A stretch of 64,000 nucleotides of DNA from the NCBI GenBank assembly GCA_964352475.1, contig CAYGSL010000008.1, positions 1 to 64,000 of the forward strand, read 5' to 3'. The position numbers and the translations under genes are program-made. Below the pieces are notes generated by a model. It made no database searches. It saw only the letters and a program-made list of their open reading frames with translations, and was not told the origin of the DNA. The DNA is from JAUIET01 sp964352475 (GTDB taxonomy: Bacteria > Pseudomonadota > Gammaproteobacteria > Pseudomonadales > JAUIET01). This document shows positions 17,829-26,955 of the stretch, in pieces (the stretch's first letter is position 1; each line of letters begins with the position of its first letter).

Positions 17829-18482
17829 ATGACATACTCTCCATTACAGTTTTTGCAGCAACTGGTTCTCTGCGCCATGCTGGCGTTGCCATCCGCATTC
17901 GTGGTCGCTCATGGCGAGGATGACACCGATGAAGGTGTTGTCACGCCGGAGGACATCGAACGAGAAGAGTTTGTGGTTCCGTGGATTGATACGGAGAACG
18001 CGGAAATCAGTATTTTCGGCGGCGGCATGAATTTCGACAATTTCAGTACTGAAGGATCTTATGGCGCTTCGCTTGCCTATCACGTCAATGAAGACATGTT
18101 TCTTGAGCTGACCTATCTTGAATCTGAAGTCAGCGATTTTGAACTGCGTTCCTTGGGTGCTCCGCAGTTCCCTTCCGAAGTTGAGCCTGTTTATTACACC
18201 AGTCTGTCTATGGGGATGAATATGCTGCCTGGTGAGATTTTCATTCTCGATCGCTGGGTACTAAGTTCAACGTTTTACCTGATAGGCGGCGTAGGAAATA
18301 TAGATTTTTCGGAAGACGACAAGTTCACATTTAATGTGGGCTTTGGTTATCGTGTTTACCTTACTGACTGGTTAAGTTTGCGACTGGAAGCACGAAATCA
18401 TATGTTCGAAAACACAATTCAGGGAGAGGAAAGCTTGCGTCACAATTTTGAATTCCGCCTTGGCACCAGCGTATTTTTCTGA
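17829..18482 (+). CDS. Small outer-membrane beta-barrel protein, copy 2
   Basis: 217 residues. A signal peptide (MLALPSAFVVAHG) is followed by an acidic region and a small barrel ending FRLGTSVFF. It is the paralogue of the 214-residue barrel at 13763-14407; the shared landmarks are SMGMNMLPGEIFILDRW, the G-G-V-G turn, and DWLSLRLEARNHMF before the last strands. The SH3 gene immediately upstream mirrors the SH3-barrel gene ahead of copy 1. A duplication of the module, or two related modules around the ApbE set, is likely. Confidence 0.75.
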   Translation: MTYSPLQFLQQLVLCAMLALPSAFVVAHGEDDTDEGVVTPEDIEREEFVVPWIDTENAEISIFGGGMNFDNFSTEGSYGASLAYHVNEDMFLELTYLESEVSDFELRSLGAPQFPSEVEPVYYTSLSMGMNMLPGEIFILDRWVLSSTFYLIGGVGNIDFSEDDKFTFNVGFGYRVYLTDWLSLRLEARNHMFENTIQGEESLRHNFEFRLGTSVFF

Positions 18483-18536
18483 GTTGAATTGAACGTAATT
18501 GGCTAAACTGTAGCGATAACTTTGGAACGTGTGAAT

Positions 18537-19082
18537 ATGAAAATGGGCTGGAAAAAGAATAATCTATTCGCGTCCTTTGTGATTTTGCTGGTGAGTCTCA
18601 TCCATTCTGCGATTTCAGTAGCGCAGGAAAATTCAGACGCATCGGTTAGCGACACTGTTCAAAGCCTTAAGCAGCGCGTGATTGAGTTGAATCGAGACTT
18701 GTTCATACTTGAAGAAGAGTTGCTTTTTCCGGCAAATACCCAGGTCGCAGTATTTCTATCCATGGATGTTGGTGAGTTTTTCCAGCTTGACGCGGTCAAT
18801 CTGAAAATTGATGGAAAGGAAGTATCGAATTACCTATACACAGAGAAGCAGGTCGATGCGCTTTTTCGCGGTGGCATTCAACGTTTGCATATTGGCAACG
18901 TTCGAAGCGGTGAGCACGAAATTGCGGCTTTTTTCACTGGTCGTGGCCCACAAGGTCGGGATTACCGCAGAGCGGTATCGCATAACTTTAAGAAAGGCGG
19001 CGACATCAAATACATTGAGCTGCAAATACGCGACTCAATCCAGCTACATCAGCCAGCACTGACCGTTAAAGAGTGGCAATAA
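18537..19082 (+). CDS. Secreted small protein of unknown function, first of the TPR/ExbBD operon
   Basis: 181 residues. The ATG at 18537 is chosen over upstream TTG/GTG because a GGAA ribosome site lies 9 bases ahead. A signal peptide (SFVILLVSLIHSAISVAQ) is followed by a short coiled coil (SLKQRVIELNRDLFILEEEL) and a beta-rich domain with VAVFLSMDVGEFFQLDAV. No family was recognised with confidence. Its stop overlaps the start of the TPR gene (TAATG), so it belongs to the envelope operon that runs to 27896. Periplasmic location is expected. Confidence 0.65.
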   Translation: MKMGWKKNNLFASFVILLVSLIHSAISVAQENSDASVSDTVQSLKQRVIELNRDLFILEEELLFPANTQVAVFLSMDVGEFFQLDAVNLKIDGKEVSNYLYTEKQVDALFRGGIQRLHIGNVRSGEHEIAAFFTGRGPQGRDYRRAVSHNFKKGGDIKYIELQIRDSIQLHQPALTVKEWQ

Positions 19083-21052
19083 TGGCGTCAGCGTTACGCC
19101 AATTCTGCGCAATTACCTGTGCGCTTTCGTGTATCGCGATTGCATCTGCCGCAGATAAGAAAGATCCACCCAGTGCGGCTAATGCACTGGGTTACGGCGT
19201 TATGCTTTACGAGTACTTTCAGCGTCATCATTTCGAAGCCTTGCGCGAATATTCAATAGCGGAGAAGCGTCAGGAATTGTATGGCCACGGCAGCTACCCA
19301 AAGCTGCTGGAAGGTGGTATTAGCCTTGCGTTCGGAATGGATCGCAAAGCGGAAAATATATTTGATGAATTGCTCAATGGCAGTTACTCCGAGGGGGTTC
19401 AGAACCAGGCCTGGTTTTACCTTGGCAAGATTGCGTATCAGCGCAGCAACTATGAGCGTTCTCGCGAGGTGTTGGGTGAGATAGGGCCATTGTTACCGGA
19501 AAAACTGCAAAACGAGTATCGCTCGCTGGTCAGTCAGCTATCGCTTCGTTATGAGGATTTTAACCACGCCGAGGCCGCGTATGAGCGCATAGATGCCAGC
19601 TCGCCTTTTAAGCCCTATGTGAATTTCAATATAGGTGCTGCTTATCAAAAGCGTTTTATCCGATCTCGCTACTCTAATGCCGAGACCAGCGATTGGTATC
19701 CAGCAACTTTGAAGCTGGATGCGGCTGCCGAGCTAGCCTTACGCTTTGATAGGGCCGGTGTTGGTGACAGCGAAGACGAGTTCAAATCCCTGGCAGACAG
19801 AGCCTTATTGGCGGCAGGCTACGCATTGCTTCAGGGCAAGCGCTACGATGCTGCGATCGATCGCTTTAAACGCGTGCGCTTGCAAGGTCCGTACGCGCCC
19901 CAGGCAATGTTGGGTTACGGATGGGCTGAAGTTGAGCAGGAACGATTCACCGAAGCCTTAACCCCATGGGAACACTTGATAGATCAGTCGCTAATCAGCC
20001 CAGCTGTTCAGGAAGCCTATGTGGGTATTCCGTATGTGTATGAAAAATTGGGTGCCAAATCCAAAGCCTTGTCCGGCTTTGAATTTGCGGCAGATAAATA
20101 CCAGCAAGAGCTGCGCAGCATTGAGAAGGCAGTACAGAGCCTGCAGTCTGCAAACATCATTGACTTGTTTGTGGTTGAGCAAGACAAGGGCTTTGTCGAT
20201 TGGGTGGATGCGCAAGACAATCTTGTATTAAACCCCCAATCTCCCTACCTGACCGAACTGTTGGCCGGGCACGAATTTCAGGCATCGCTTACGGATCTCA
20301 GGGATTTGTATGCGCTGCAACAAAACCTGGAAACCTGGCAACGTAAAGTGGCCACTTTTCAATTTGCGCTGGACAGTCGTCATGAGGCGCGCGAAGCGGT
20401 GCGGGTTGGTGAAAAGCAGCAGCTTCTCGAACAAATAGAAGCCTTACAAGCTGCGCGCAGTGCCGCCTATGATAGATTGAGCCTGATCGAAAGCAATTCC
20501 GATGCGATCGCTTTGTTGCCCCGTGACAAACAGACCAATGCCAGGAAATCTCAATCACTTGCTTACAACGCGCGCGAACTGAGCATAGAGCAGGGCGACA
20601 GCAAACCGGAACTTGCGCAGAAGGCCGATTGGGCCGAGTTTCTTGCCGGGGTTGCCTTGTGGGATGCGCACGAAGAATATACTGAAAACGCCTGGAAAGT
20701 GCGTAAAGACCTGCAGATTATCGATGACGTTCTTGAACAAATGGCTCAGCGCAAAAACAGTATCGAGCACATCTTATCCGAACAACTGGACGTAAAGCGT
20801 TATTCTGGGCGAATTACGACGGCCAGCGAGCAACTGGATGAAACCCTGGCCGCGAACCAGAGAGGCATTGATCTGGCGCAACGAGCGCTTTCTGATCTAG
20901 CGATCGCCAAGCTAAGCCAACATTACCGCAGCATAGAATCCCATCTCGCTCAAACCCGTCTGGCAATCACCAGGCTCTATGATATTAACGCAGCGGAATT
21001 GGACTCTGCGTTGGAAAACGGCGCTGCGAGCAACAGAGAGGCGCCACAATGA
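19082..21052 (+). CDS. Large TPR-type periplasmic protein
   Basis: 656 residues from the ATG overlapping the previous stop. A signal peptide (CALSCIAIASAADK) is cleaved near residue 24. The mature protein is helical throughout: TPR-like pairs (WFYLGKIAYQRSNYERSREVL, YALLQGKRYDAAIDRFKRV) occupy about residues 30-330, followed by a coiled-coil half (VGEKQQLLEQIEALQ, SEQLDETLAANQRG). TPR arrays scaffold protein complexes, here probably periplasmic subunits of the ExbB/ExbD machine. It overlaps the next TPR lipoprotein gene by 4 bases (ATGA). Confidence 0.7.
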   Translation: MASALRQFCAITCALSCIAIASAADKKDPPSAANALGYGVMLYEYFQRHHFEALREYSIAEKRQELYGHGSYPKLLEGGISLAFGMDRKAENIFDELLNGSYSEGVQNQAWFYLGKIAYQRSNYERSREVLGEIGPLLPEKLQNEYRSLVSQLSLRYEDFNHAEAAYERIDASSPFKPYVNFNIGAAYQKRFIRSRYSNAETSDWYPATLKLDAAAELALRFDRAGVGDSEDEFKSLADRALLAAGYALLQGKRYDAAIDRFKRVRLQGPYAPQAMLGYGWAEVEQERFTEALTPWEHLIDQSLISPAVQEAYVGIPYVYEKLGAKSKALSGFEFAADKYQQELRSIEKAVQSLQSANIIDLFVVEQDKGFVDWVDAQDNLVLNPQSPYLTELLAGHEFQASLTDLRDLYALQQNLETWQRKVATFQFALDSRHEAREAVRVGEKQQLLEQIEALQAARSAAYDRLSLIESNSDAIALLPRDKQTNARKSQSLAYNARELSIEQGDSKPELAQKADWAEFLAGVALWDAHEEYTENAWKVRKDLQIIDDVLEQMAQRKNSIEHILSEQLDVKRYSGRITTASEQLDETLAANQRGIDLAQRALSDLAIAKLSQHYRSIESHLAQTRLAITRLYDINAAELDSALENGAASNREAPQ

Positions 21053-23913
21053 GTCGCTGGCAAAATCTGTTCTTACTCGGTGCTCTGTGCTGCGTTTTGA
21101 TCAGCTGTGGCCATGTTGACGAATTGGACAGAGGCGAGCCGACGCTTGCTGATTTGAAAAAAGTTGCTCCGCCGGAAGAAGAAACAAGCCTGCCAGTTGT
21201 GTCACGAAGGCAAGTGATGGACAGCTATCGTTCGCTTCTGGAAATTACCGACGACCCAGAAATTCGTACCAAGGCGCTAAGGCGGCTTGGCAGCCTTATG
21301 ATGCTGGAAAGCGAAGACAGCCAGCTGGACAGTCAGGAACAAACACGTCGCTATTACGATGAGGTTGTACAGTTCTATCGAAATTTGCTGGCCAAAGAGC
21401 CTGATAATGAAGCAAATGATTCGCTGTACTATCAATTGTCAAAAGCCTATGACCTGGATACCCGCCAGGAAGATTCAGCTGAAGCTCTGGACCGCCTTGT
21501 CCGCAAGTATCCTGATTCGCCATACGCGGCGGAAGCGCACTTTCGCAGCGCGGAAATTTTGTTCGCAGATGGCAAGTATAAGGAAGCGCATGCCGAGTAT
21601 GAGCAGGTATTGCGCTTTGGCCTGGATACACCTTTCTTCAACAATGCGCTGTATATGAAAGGCTGGTCTGAGTTCAAGCGCAGTCGTTATGAAGACAGTT
21701 TGCGTTCTTTCTGGCGCGTGATGAATCGAACTTGGCCTGATGACAAAAAGCTTGATGATTTAAAGAAGAGCCAGCAGGAGCTGGTGGACGATACCCTTCG
21801 CGTTATGTCATTGGCGTTTTCCTATCTCGACGGACCGGTATCAATTCGTGAGCTCACCGCCAGTGCCGGTAATATGCACTACGAGCCGATGCTGTACGCC
21901 CGCTTGGCCGACCTCTACTTAAGCAAGAAGCGCTACAAAGACACCGCTGATACCTATCAAGCGTTTATAGATGTTTATCCCAATAGCGATGAAGCACCGC
22001 AATACCACGTATTACAAATTGAAGCGTTCAACAAGGGTAACTTCCCGACCCTGATTCTTCCTGCAAAACAAGCCTACGCCGAAAGCTACGGCATCAACAG
22101 CTATTACTGGAGTATCAAAGACGACGAGGTAAAAGCAACGTTGAAGCCCAAACTGCGCGAGTATCTGATGGAGTTAGCAAAAACCTCCCACGCAGAAGCA
22201 CAGGAAATGAAACAGGTTTGGCAAAAAAACCTGAACAACAAGCGCAAACTGGCCAAACTGAAATTCACCGACGAGGATATCAAGGAAGAATACCGCGAAG
22301 CAGCTCGCTGGTATAAGGACTATCTGGTTACCTTCCCGGGCGATAAAAATGCCAATGAGCTGTGGTTTTTGTTGGCTGAAGCTCAGTTTGAAGCAAATGA
22401 TTACCACGACGCCATCGGAACATACCAGCGAATTGCTTATGCAATTGAAGGGCACCCCAAGGGTGCTGAAGCGGGCTATGCCGCAATCTTGACTTACGAC
22501 AAGCATATAGCGACGCTTGAGGGCCAACCGGAGGGTGTTATTGAACGCTGGGATGATCGTCGAATTGTTAGCTCGCTGCGATTTAGTGAAGCCTACCCCG
22601 GCGACAAGCGTGCGCCCAACGTGCTATTAAAAACATCAGAAGATATGTTAGAGCGCGGAGATTATGTACAGGCAGTTAACAACGCCAGACGACTGATTGA
22701 CTGGAAATTCCCGATTACACAAGAAATTCGCATAGAGGCGTGGCTGGTGATAGCCCACGGCGAATTTGAACAGGAAAATTTCGCACTGGCGGAGCAGGCA
22801 TATAGCCAGCTTAATGCATTGATGCCGGCAAAAGATCCACGCAAAGCCGGCATAGTGGATAACCTGGCGGCCAGTATTTACAAGCAAGCAGAGCAGGAGC
22901 TGGCCGATGGCAATACTCGTTACGCGGTAGATCAGTTCTTGCGCGTGGCAAGTGCCGCTCCGGGCACCGCGATCGCGGTGACGGCTGAGTTTGACGCTGC
23001 AACCCATATGCTTAACCTTGAAGCGTGGCAGGAAGCGATAGAAGTGCTGACCCGATTCAGGGCCAGATATCCTAAGCACGAGTTAACAAGCCAGATACCA
23101 GCCAAACTGGTACTTGCGTATCAGGAAAATGGACAATGGTTTGAGGCAGCAACCGAACTTGAAGCTCTTGCCAAAAATAATACAGACCCTGAAAGTGCCC
23201 GAACCGCCAGTTACTTATCAGCAGAGCTTTATCAGAAGTCGGGTGATCAGGCCAAAGCTATTGGCCAGTTTGAGCGTTACGTTTCCCAATATCCACAACC
23301 ATTTGAACAGCAGCTGGAGGCCGTGTATCAGCTCAGCGAACTACAGCTGGCAAGAACCAATACTCGCGAGTATGAGCGTTGGTTAAACAAGCTGATCGTT
23401 CTGCATAAAAATGCAGGTCCTTCAGTAAATGACCGTTCTCGGTATTTAGCCGCCAAAAGTACACTGTATTTTGCCGACCAACAGCGCGCTCAATTTGACA
23501 GTATCAAGTTAAGCTTGCCGCTTAAGCGCAGTCTGGCTAAAAAGAAAGTAGCCTTACAGTCTTCATTGGCACGCTACGAAGAAGCGGCGGCTTATGAAGT
23601 GCAGGAGTTTGCGACGCGTGCTACTTTCAATATCGGCGAAATATACGCACAGCTCAGTCAGGACTTGATGAATTCCGAGCGTCCGCCAAAAATGAATGAG
23701 TTGGAACTGGAGCAATACGAAGTATTGCTGGAAGAGCAGGCATTCCCATTTGAGGAACAGTCAATCGAAATTCACGAAACCAATGCACAACGCAGCTGGG
23801 TTGGTATCTATGACGAATGGGTGCAACGCAGCTTCGAATCATTGGCACGACTGATGCCAGGGCGTTACAACAAGCAGGAAGTTGCCGGGGAGGTTGACCA
23901 TGCGATTCGCTAG
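21049..23913 (+). CDS. TPR-repeat lipoprotein (954 residues)
   Basis: The N-terminal lipobox is CVLISC (Cys at about residue 20). A long tandem array of TPR motifs follows (YYQLSKAYDLDTRQEDSAEAL, LYARLADLYLSKKRYKDTA, ELWFLLAEAQFEANDYHDAI and more), with over 15 repeats by eye. Acidic residues after the Cys do not resemble a strong inner-membrane retention signal, so an outer-membrane anchor is likely. It would act as a scaffold between outer-membrane and inner-membrane parts. It is coupled to the previous gene by ATGA and to the next by a 14-base overlap. Confidence 0.75.
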   Translation: MSRWQNLFLLGALCCVLISCGHVDELDRGEPTLADLKKVAPPEEETSLPVVSRRQVMDSYRSLLEITDDPEIRTKALRRLGSLMMLESEDSQLDSQEQTRRYYDEVVQFYRNLLAKEPDNEANDSLYYQLSKAYDLDTRQEDSAEALDRLVRKYPDSPYAAEAHFRSAEILFADGKYKEAHAEYEQVLRFGLDTPFFNNALYMKGWSEFKRSRYEDSLRSFWRVMNRTWPDDKKLDDLKKSQQELVDDTLRVMSLAFSYLDGPVSIRELTASAGNMHYEPMLYARLADLYLSKKRYKDTADTYQAFIDVYPNSDEAPQYHVLQIEAFNKGNFPTLILPAKQAYAESYGINSYYWSIKDDEVKATLKPKLREYLMELAKTSHAEAQEMKQVWQKNLNNKRKLAKLKFTDEDIKEEYREAARWYKDYLVTFPGDKNANELWFLLAEAQFEANDYHDAIGTYQRIAYAIEGHPKGAEAGYAAILTYDKHIATLEGQPEGVIERWDDRRIVSSLRFSEAYPGDKRAPNVLLKTSEDMLERGDYVQAVNNARRLIDWKFPITQEIRIEAWLVIAHGEFEQENFALAEQAYSQLNALMPAKDPRKAGIVDNLAASIYKQAEQELADGNTRYAVDQFLRVASAAPGTAIAVTAEFDAATHMLNLEAWQEAIEVLTRFRARYPKHELTSQIPAKLVLAYQENGQWFEAATELEALAKNNTDPESARTASYLSAELYQKSGDQAKAIGQFERYVSQYPQPFEQQLEAVYQLSELQLARTNTREYERWLNKLIVLHKNAGPSVNDRSRYLAAKSTLYFADQQRAQFDSIKLSLPLKRSLAKKKVALQSSLARYEEAAAYEVQEFATRATFNIGEIYAQLSQDLMNSERPPKMNELELEQYEVLLEEQAFPFEEQSIEIHETNAQRSWVGIYDEWVQRSFESLARLMPGRYNKQEVAGEVDHAIR

Positions 23914-24718
23914 AATTCAACGGCTGATACCCGCAACGCTGATGCTTGGCATGATAGCGTCGTGCGCTGGGCTTGACCCTTACCTGAATCCTTATTACGA
24001 CGGCGAGGAAGAAATTGAAGCCCAGGAAGCGAATCGTTCGATACCCCGCTCTCCCGAGCGGCGCAGTATTGATAGTATTGTGCGTACGCGTGGCGAAGAG
24101 CCTGGCGAGAACAACGAGTTTTCATCACTGTCACCGGACAAGACAGCAACGCAGGCTGAAGAGCAACATGCACAAGACGAAAGCATTTTATTGACTGCTG
24201 GTCCAAACCCCTATTTGGCAAGCGCCCCGCTTGTTAACGCGACAGCAAATGCGGAGTATAGTCGCGCGCTGGCTGCTATGGATTCGCAGGATTGGTCGGG
24301 CGCAGAGCAGATATTGATAGAGCTTACCAGTCAGCATTCTGAGCTAAGCAGCCCATGGCAAATTCTTGGAGTTGCTCAGGCCAAGCAAGATAAACTAACT
24401 GAAGCTCAGCATAGCTTTAAGCGCGCTATTGAATCGAATGCTGCGAACCAGGAAGCGTATAATCAACTCGCTTTACTGCACCGTAGGCAAGGTGAGTTTG
24501 AAAAGGCAGAAGCCAGCTATCAGCGTGCGATTGGAATATGGCCAGCGTACCCCGCAATACGGCTAAACCTGGGTATTTTGTACGAGCTCTATTTAGGCGA
24601 TCTTGGTAAGGCATTGCAACAATACAATATTTATCAAAGCTTGCTCCCTGAGCCCGATCGGCGCGTTAAAGGCTGGATAAGCGATTTGAAACGACGCATG
24701 CAGGTAAGCGCTACATGA
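23900..24718 (+). CDS. TPR-repeat lipoprotein (272 residues)
   Basis: Starts at ATG 23900 behind a GGGGAGG ribosome site; the TTG upstream is less likely. The lipobox is MIASC (Cys at about residue 23). A low-complexity acidic linker (residues 35-90) precedes three or four TPR motifs (AWQILGVAQAKQDKLTEA-type near residue 165, EAYNQLALLHRRQGEFEKAEASY, LNLGILYELYLGD). It is the smallest of three TPR proteins in the operon. It probably docks with the channel complex encoded downstream. Confidence 0.75.
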   Translation: MRFARIQRLIPATLMLGMIASCAGLDPYLNPYYDGEEEIEAQEANRSIPRSPERRSIDSIVRTRGEEPGENNEFSSLSPDKTATQAEEQHAQDESILLTAGPNPYLASAPLVNATANAEYSRALAAMDSQDWSGAEQILIELTSQHSELSSPWQILGVAQAKQDKLTEAQHSFKRAIESNAANQEAYNQLALLHRRQGEFEKAEASYQRAIGIWPAYPAIRLNLGILYELYLGDLGKALQQYNIYQSLLPEPDRRVKGWISDLKRRMQVSAT

Positions 24719-25026
24719 ACAAGGCTCGTCTACTAACTGCGCTACTAATGTTCACTGCTTGTCGCCTGGCGTTCGCGCAGGAGTCCAGTGATAAAGTGCT
24801 GAATCTGGAAAGCACTTTCCAGGGCAATCGTGAACAGCCAAGAGTTTTGTACATTGTTCCCTGGCAGCAACCGGACGGTCCACCAGAGCTGGAAAGGCCG
24901 ATCAGTGGTGATATTGATCAGCTTTTCGAGCCTATTGATCGAACAAGTTTTCAACGGGAACTGAAATACATCAAGTTTTTGCAGGAAGGGGCTCAAAAAA
25001 CAGACAGCCCTCAACTGTTTGAGTAA
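24715..25026 (+). CDS. Small exported protein, unknown, next to ExbB
   Basis: 103 residues with an N-terminal signal (LLTALLMFTACRLAFAQ, cleavage near AFAQE). The mature 80 residues are polar and contain YIVPWQQPDGPP and a short C-terminal helix (RTSFQRELKYIKFLQEG). No family is recognised. It overlaps the TPR lipoprotein gene by 4 bases and sits 98 bp before the TolQ/ExbB start, so it is part of the same transcript. Genes of this type are known to occur in such ExbBD clusters, from memory; the role is unknown. Confidence 0.6.
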   Translation: MNKARLLTALLMFTACRLAFAQESSDKVLNLESTFQGNREQPRVLYIVPWQQPDGPPELERPISGDIDQLFEPIDRTSFQRELKYIKFLQEGAQKTDSPQLFE

Positions 25027-25124
25027 CGAAGTGAGCGGTATACCGCTACACTTTGTTGAAGCATGTCGTGAAACGGGCAGGAGTCTGTTTACCGGCGATA
25101 CTGGTAAAAGAAAAGGGTAACACT

Positions 25125-25787
25125 ATGGACATGGCAACGATCATTGCCTTTTTTCAGAATGGCGGGCCATTCATGTATCCAATCGCATTTGTTCTGGCCG
25201 TTGGTCTGGCGATAGCGATAGAGCGGTTTATTTTTCTATCAGGCGCGAAGTCGAGCAACCGACGCGCGTTTGATCAGATGCTGCCGTACTTGCAGAAAAG
25301 AGACTACAAGAATGTTCTGGGCTTTGCGCAGAAATCGAAAGCACCTATCACGCGCATCATCGCCGCAGGTGTTGCTCGAACAGCGACCACTCAAAAACGC
25401 GATGAAGTTGAGTACGCGATGGATGAGGGTGTGCTTGAAGCACTGCCCAGGCTGGAGCGCCGAACTCAATACCTGGCAACTCTGGCAAACATCGCTACGC
25501 TGCTTGGCCTGCTCGGAACCATTATTGGTTTGATCGCAGCGTTCACAGCGGTGGCCAATGCAGACCCGGCAGAAAAAGCGACCTTATTATCCCAGAGTAT
25601 CTCGATTGCCATGAACACCACGGCCTTTGGTTTGATGGCGGCAATTCCTCTTCTATTACTGCATTCGTTTTTACAGTCCAAAACATCAGAGATCATCGAC
25701 AGCCTGGAAATGGCGATGGTGAAGTTTCTCAACATGCTGGGCGACGGGCGCGCTGCAGCGGGTAACGCTGGAACAGATAAAGCCTAG
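25125..25787 (+). CDS. MotA/TolQ/ExbB proton channel family protein
   Basis: 220 residues from the ATG at 25125; the longer frame from 25053 adds a poorly hydrophobic extension that precedes the first helix (PIAFVLAVGLAIAIERFIF, residues 18-36). Two further transmembrane helices are in the second half (IATLLGLLGTIIGLIAAFT and ISIAMNTTAFGLMAAIPLLLL); the TT pair in the third helix is the conserved ExbB/TolQ threonine site. It forms the pentameric proton channel that drives the ExbD/TonB-like partners. The two ExbD genes and the AgmX/PglI gene follow. Confidence 0.9.
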   Translation: MDMATIIAFFQNGGPFMYPIAFVLAVGLAIAIERFIFLSGAKSSNRRAFDQMLPYLQKRDYKNVLGFAQKSKAPITRIIAAGVARTATTQKRDEVEYAMDEGVLEALPRLERRTQYLATLANIATLLGLLGTIIGLIAAFTAVANADPAEKATLLSQSISIAMNTTAFGLMAAIPLLLLHSFLQSKTSEIIDSLEMAMVKFLNMLGDGRAAAGNAGTDKA

Positions 25788-25810
25788 CTTTTCGCCAGGA
25801 ACGCACCCAC

Positions 25811-26401
25811 ATGCGCAGATTACGCCACAGACAGCAAGAAGATGCTGAGCTCAATATAACCGCATTCATGAACCTGATGATCGTGCTGGTTCCCGTATTG
25901 CTGATGACCATGGTTTTCTCCCACATTACTGTGCTTGGGTTGACCCTGCCTGATGCTGCCAGTAGTCCGGATACGCCGGAAGAAGATCAACACCTGGAAT
26001 TAGTGGTTAGGGATACTGAATTGCAGGTGTACTACCCAAGAGGGTACTTGCTCAAACGCATAGAACAGATTGAAGTAGTTCCTGAAGAGGGCGAAGAGCT
26101 TATTCCTGTTGTGAACCCGGAAACAGGAGACCCTGAATTGCCAATGCAGCACGACTATGAACTGTTGGCCGATGTATTGCAGGAAGTGAAGCGTTTGTTA
26201 AAAGAAAAAGAAATCGACAAGCGTGATATCACTATTTTGTCGCAGGAAGATACTGACTACCAAACCATTGTCAGCTTGATGGACGCATCGCGCTCGTTCA
26301 AAGCGGTGGTGGCCGGATCTGTGGTGAATGCCGAATTGTTTCCGGAAGTGTCGTTGGGTGATGCGCCGGTACTTGCTGAGCAGGTGGTTGCCAGTCCATG
26401 A
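25811..26401 (+). CDS. ExbD/TolR-type protein lacking the transmembrane Asp
   Basis: 196 residues. A short basic cytoplasmic start, one helix (about 15-38) and a periplasmic domain match ExbD/TolR. At the position of the proton-carrying Asp of ExbD/TolR (M-D-x-x-F in the helix) the sequence has TAFMNLMIVLVP, with Asn21 (AAC at 25871-25873). The second ExbD downstream keeps Asp. Heterogeneous ExbD pairs with this MNLM signature are seen in other TPR/ExbB clusters, from memory, so it is more likely a conserved subtype than a random loss. It overlaps the next gene by 4 bases. Confidence 0.85.
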   Translation: MRRLRHRQQEDAELNITAFMNLMIVLVPVLLMTMVFSHITVLGLTLPDAASSPDTPEEDQHLELVVRDTELQVYYPRGYLLKRIEQIEVVPEEGEELIPVVNPETGDPELPMQHDYELLADVLQEVKRLLKEKEIDKRDITILSQEDTDYQTIVSLMDASRSFKAVVAGSVVNAELFPEVSLGDAPVLAEQVVASP

Positions 26402-26955
26402 AAAACAACAGTCACAACAAACGAAGACAGCGGCACAAGGCGCGACTGAAGAAGAATTCAACACTGAATTTGACGGCTTTGATGGATATTTTCACGATTC
26501 TCGTGTTCTTTCTATTGGTTAATTCCTCTGATGTGGAAGTGCTTGAAGCCAACAAAGACATTAAATTGCCGGACTCTCTGGCGGAAGAGAAGCCCGAAGA
26601 AACCGTTGTTGTCATGGTGAACAACACAGATCTGATTGTTCAGGGCAAAAAAGTAGCCGACGTTGAGCTGGTGTTACAGTCGGAAGACGTGGAGATAGCC
26701 GCCCTTGCTGAAGAGCTTGCTTACCATGCGGCGAAACGCCCAGAGCTAACTGAAGAGGAACAGGAGAACGGGCGCTCGGTGACTGTGATGGGCGATAAGG
26801 ATGTTCCTTACCAGCTTCTGAAGCGTGTAATGACCACTTGTGCAAAAGCGGATTTCAGAGATATCGCCTTAGCGGTTAACAAACTTGAAGTACCTGAACC
26901 CGACCCGGAAACGCTACAAACATTGCAAAGTCTGTCGGAGCTTGAGAGCGGATGA
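26398..26955 (+). CDS. ExbD/TolR-type protein with intact transmembrane Asp
   Basis: 185 residues: a basic N-terminus, a helix with LTALMDIFTILVFFLL (Asp30, GAT at 26485-26487) and a periplasmic domain ending in an acidic tail. The Asp is the residue expected to carry protons through the ExbB channel. With the Asn-containing partner it likely forms a mixed ExbD dimer inside the channel. It overlaps both neighbours by 4 bases, so it is translated in a fixed ratio with them. Confidence 0.88.
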   Translation: MKNNSHNKRRQRHKARLKKNSTLNLTALMDIFTILVFFLLVNSSDVEVLEANKDIKLPDSLAEEKPEETVVVMVNNTDLIVQGKKVADVELVLQSEDVEIAALAEELAYHAAKRPELTEEEQENGRSVTVMGDKDVPYQLLKRVMTTCAKADFRDIALAVNKLEVPEPDPETLQTLQSLSELESG

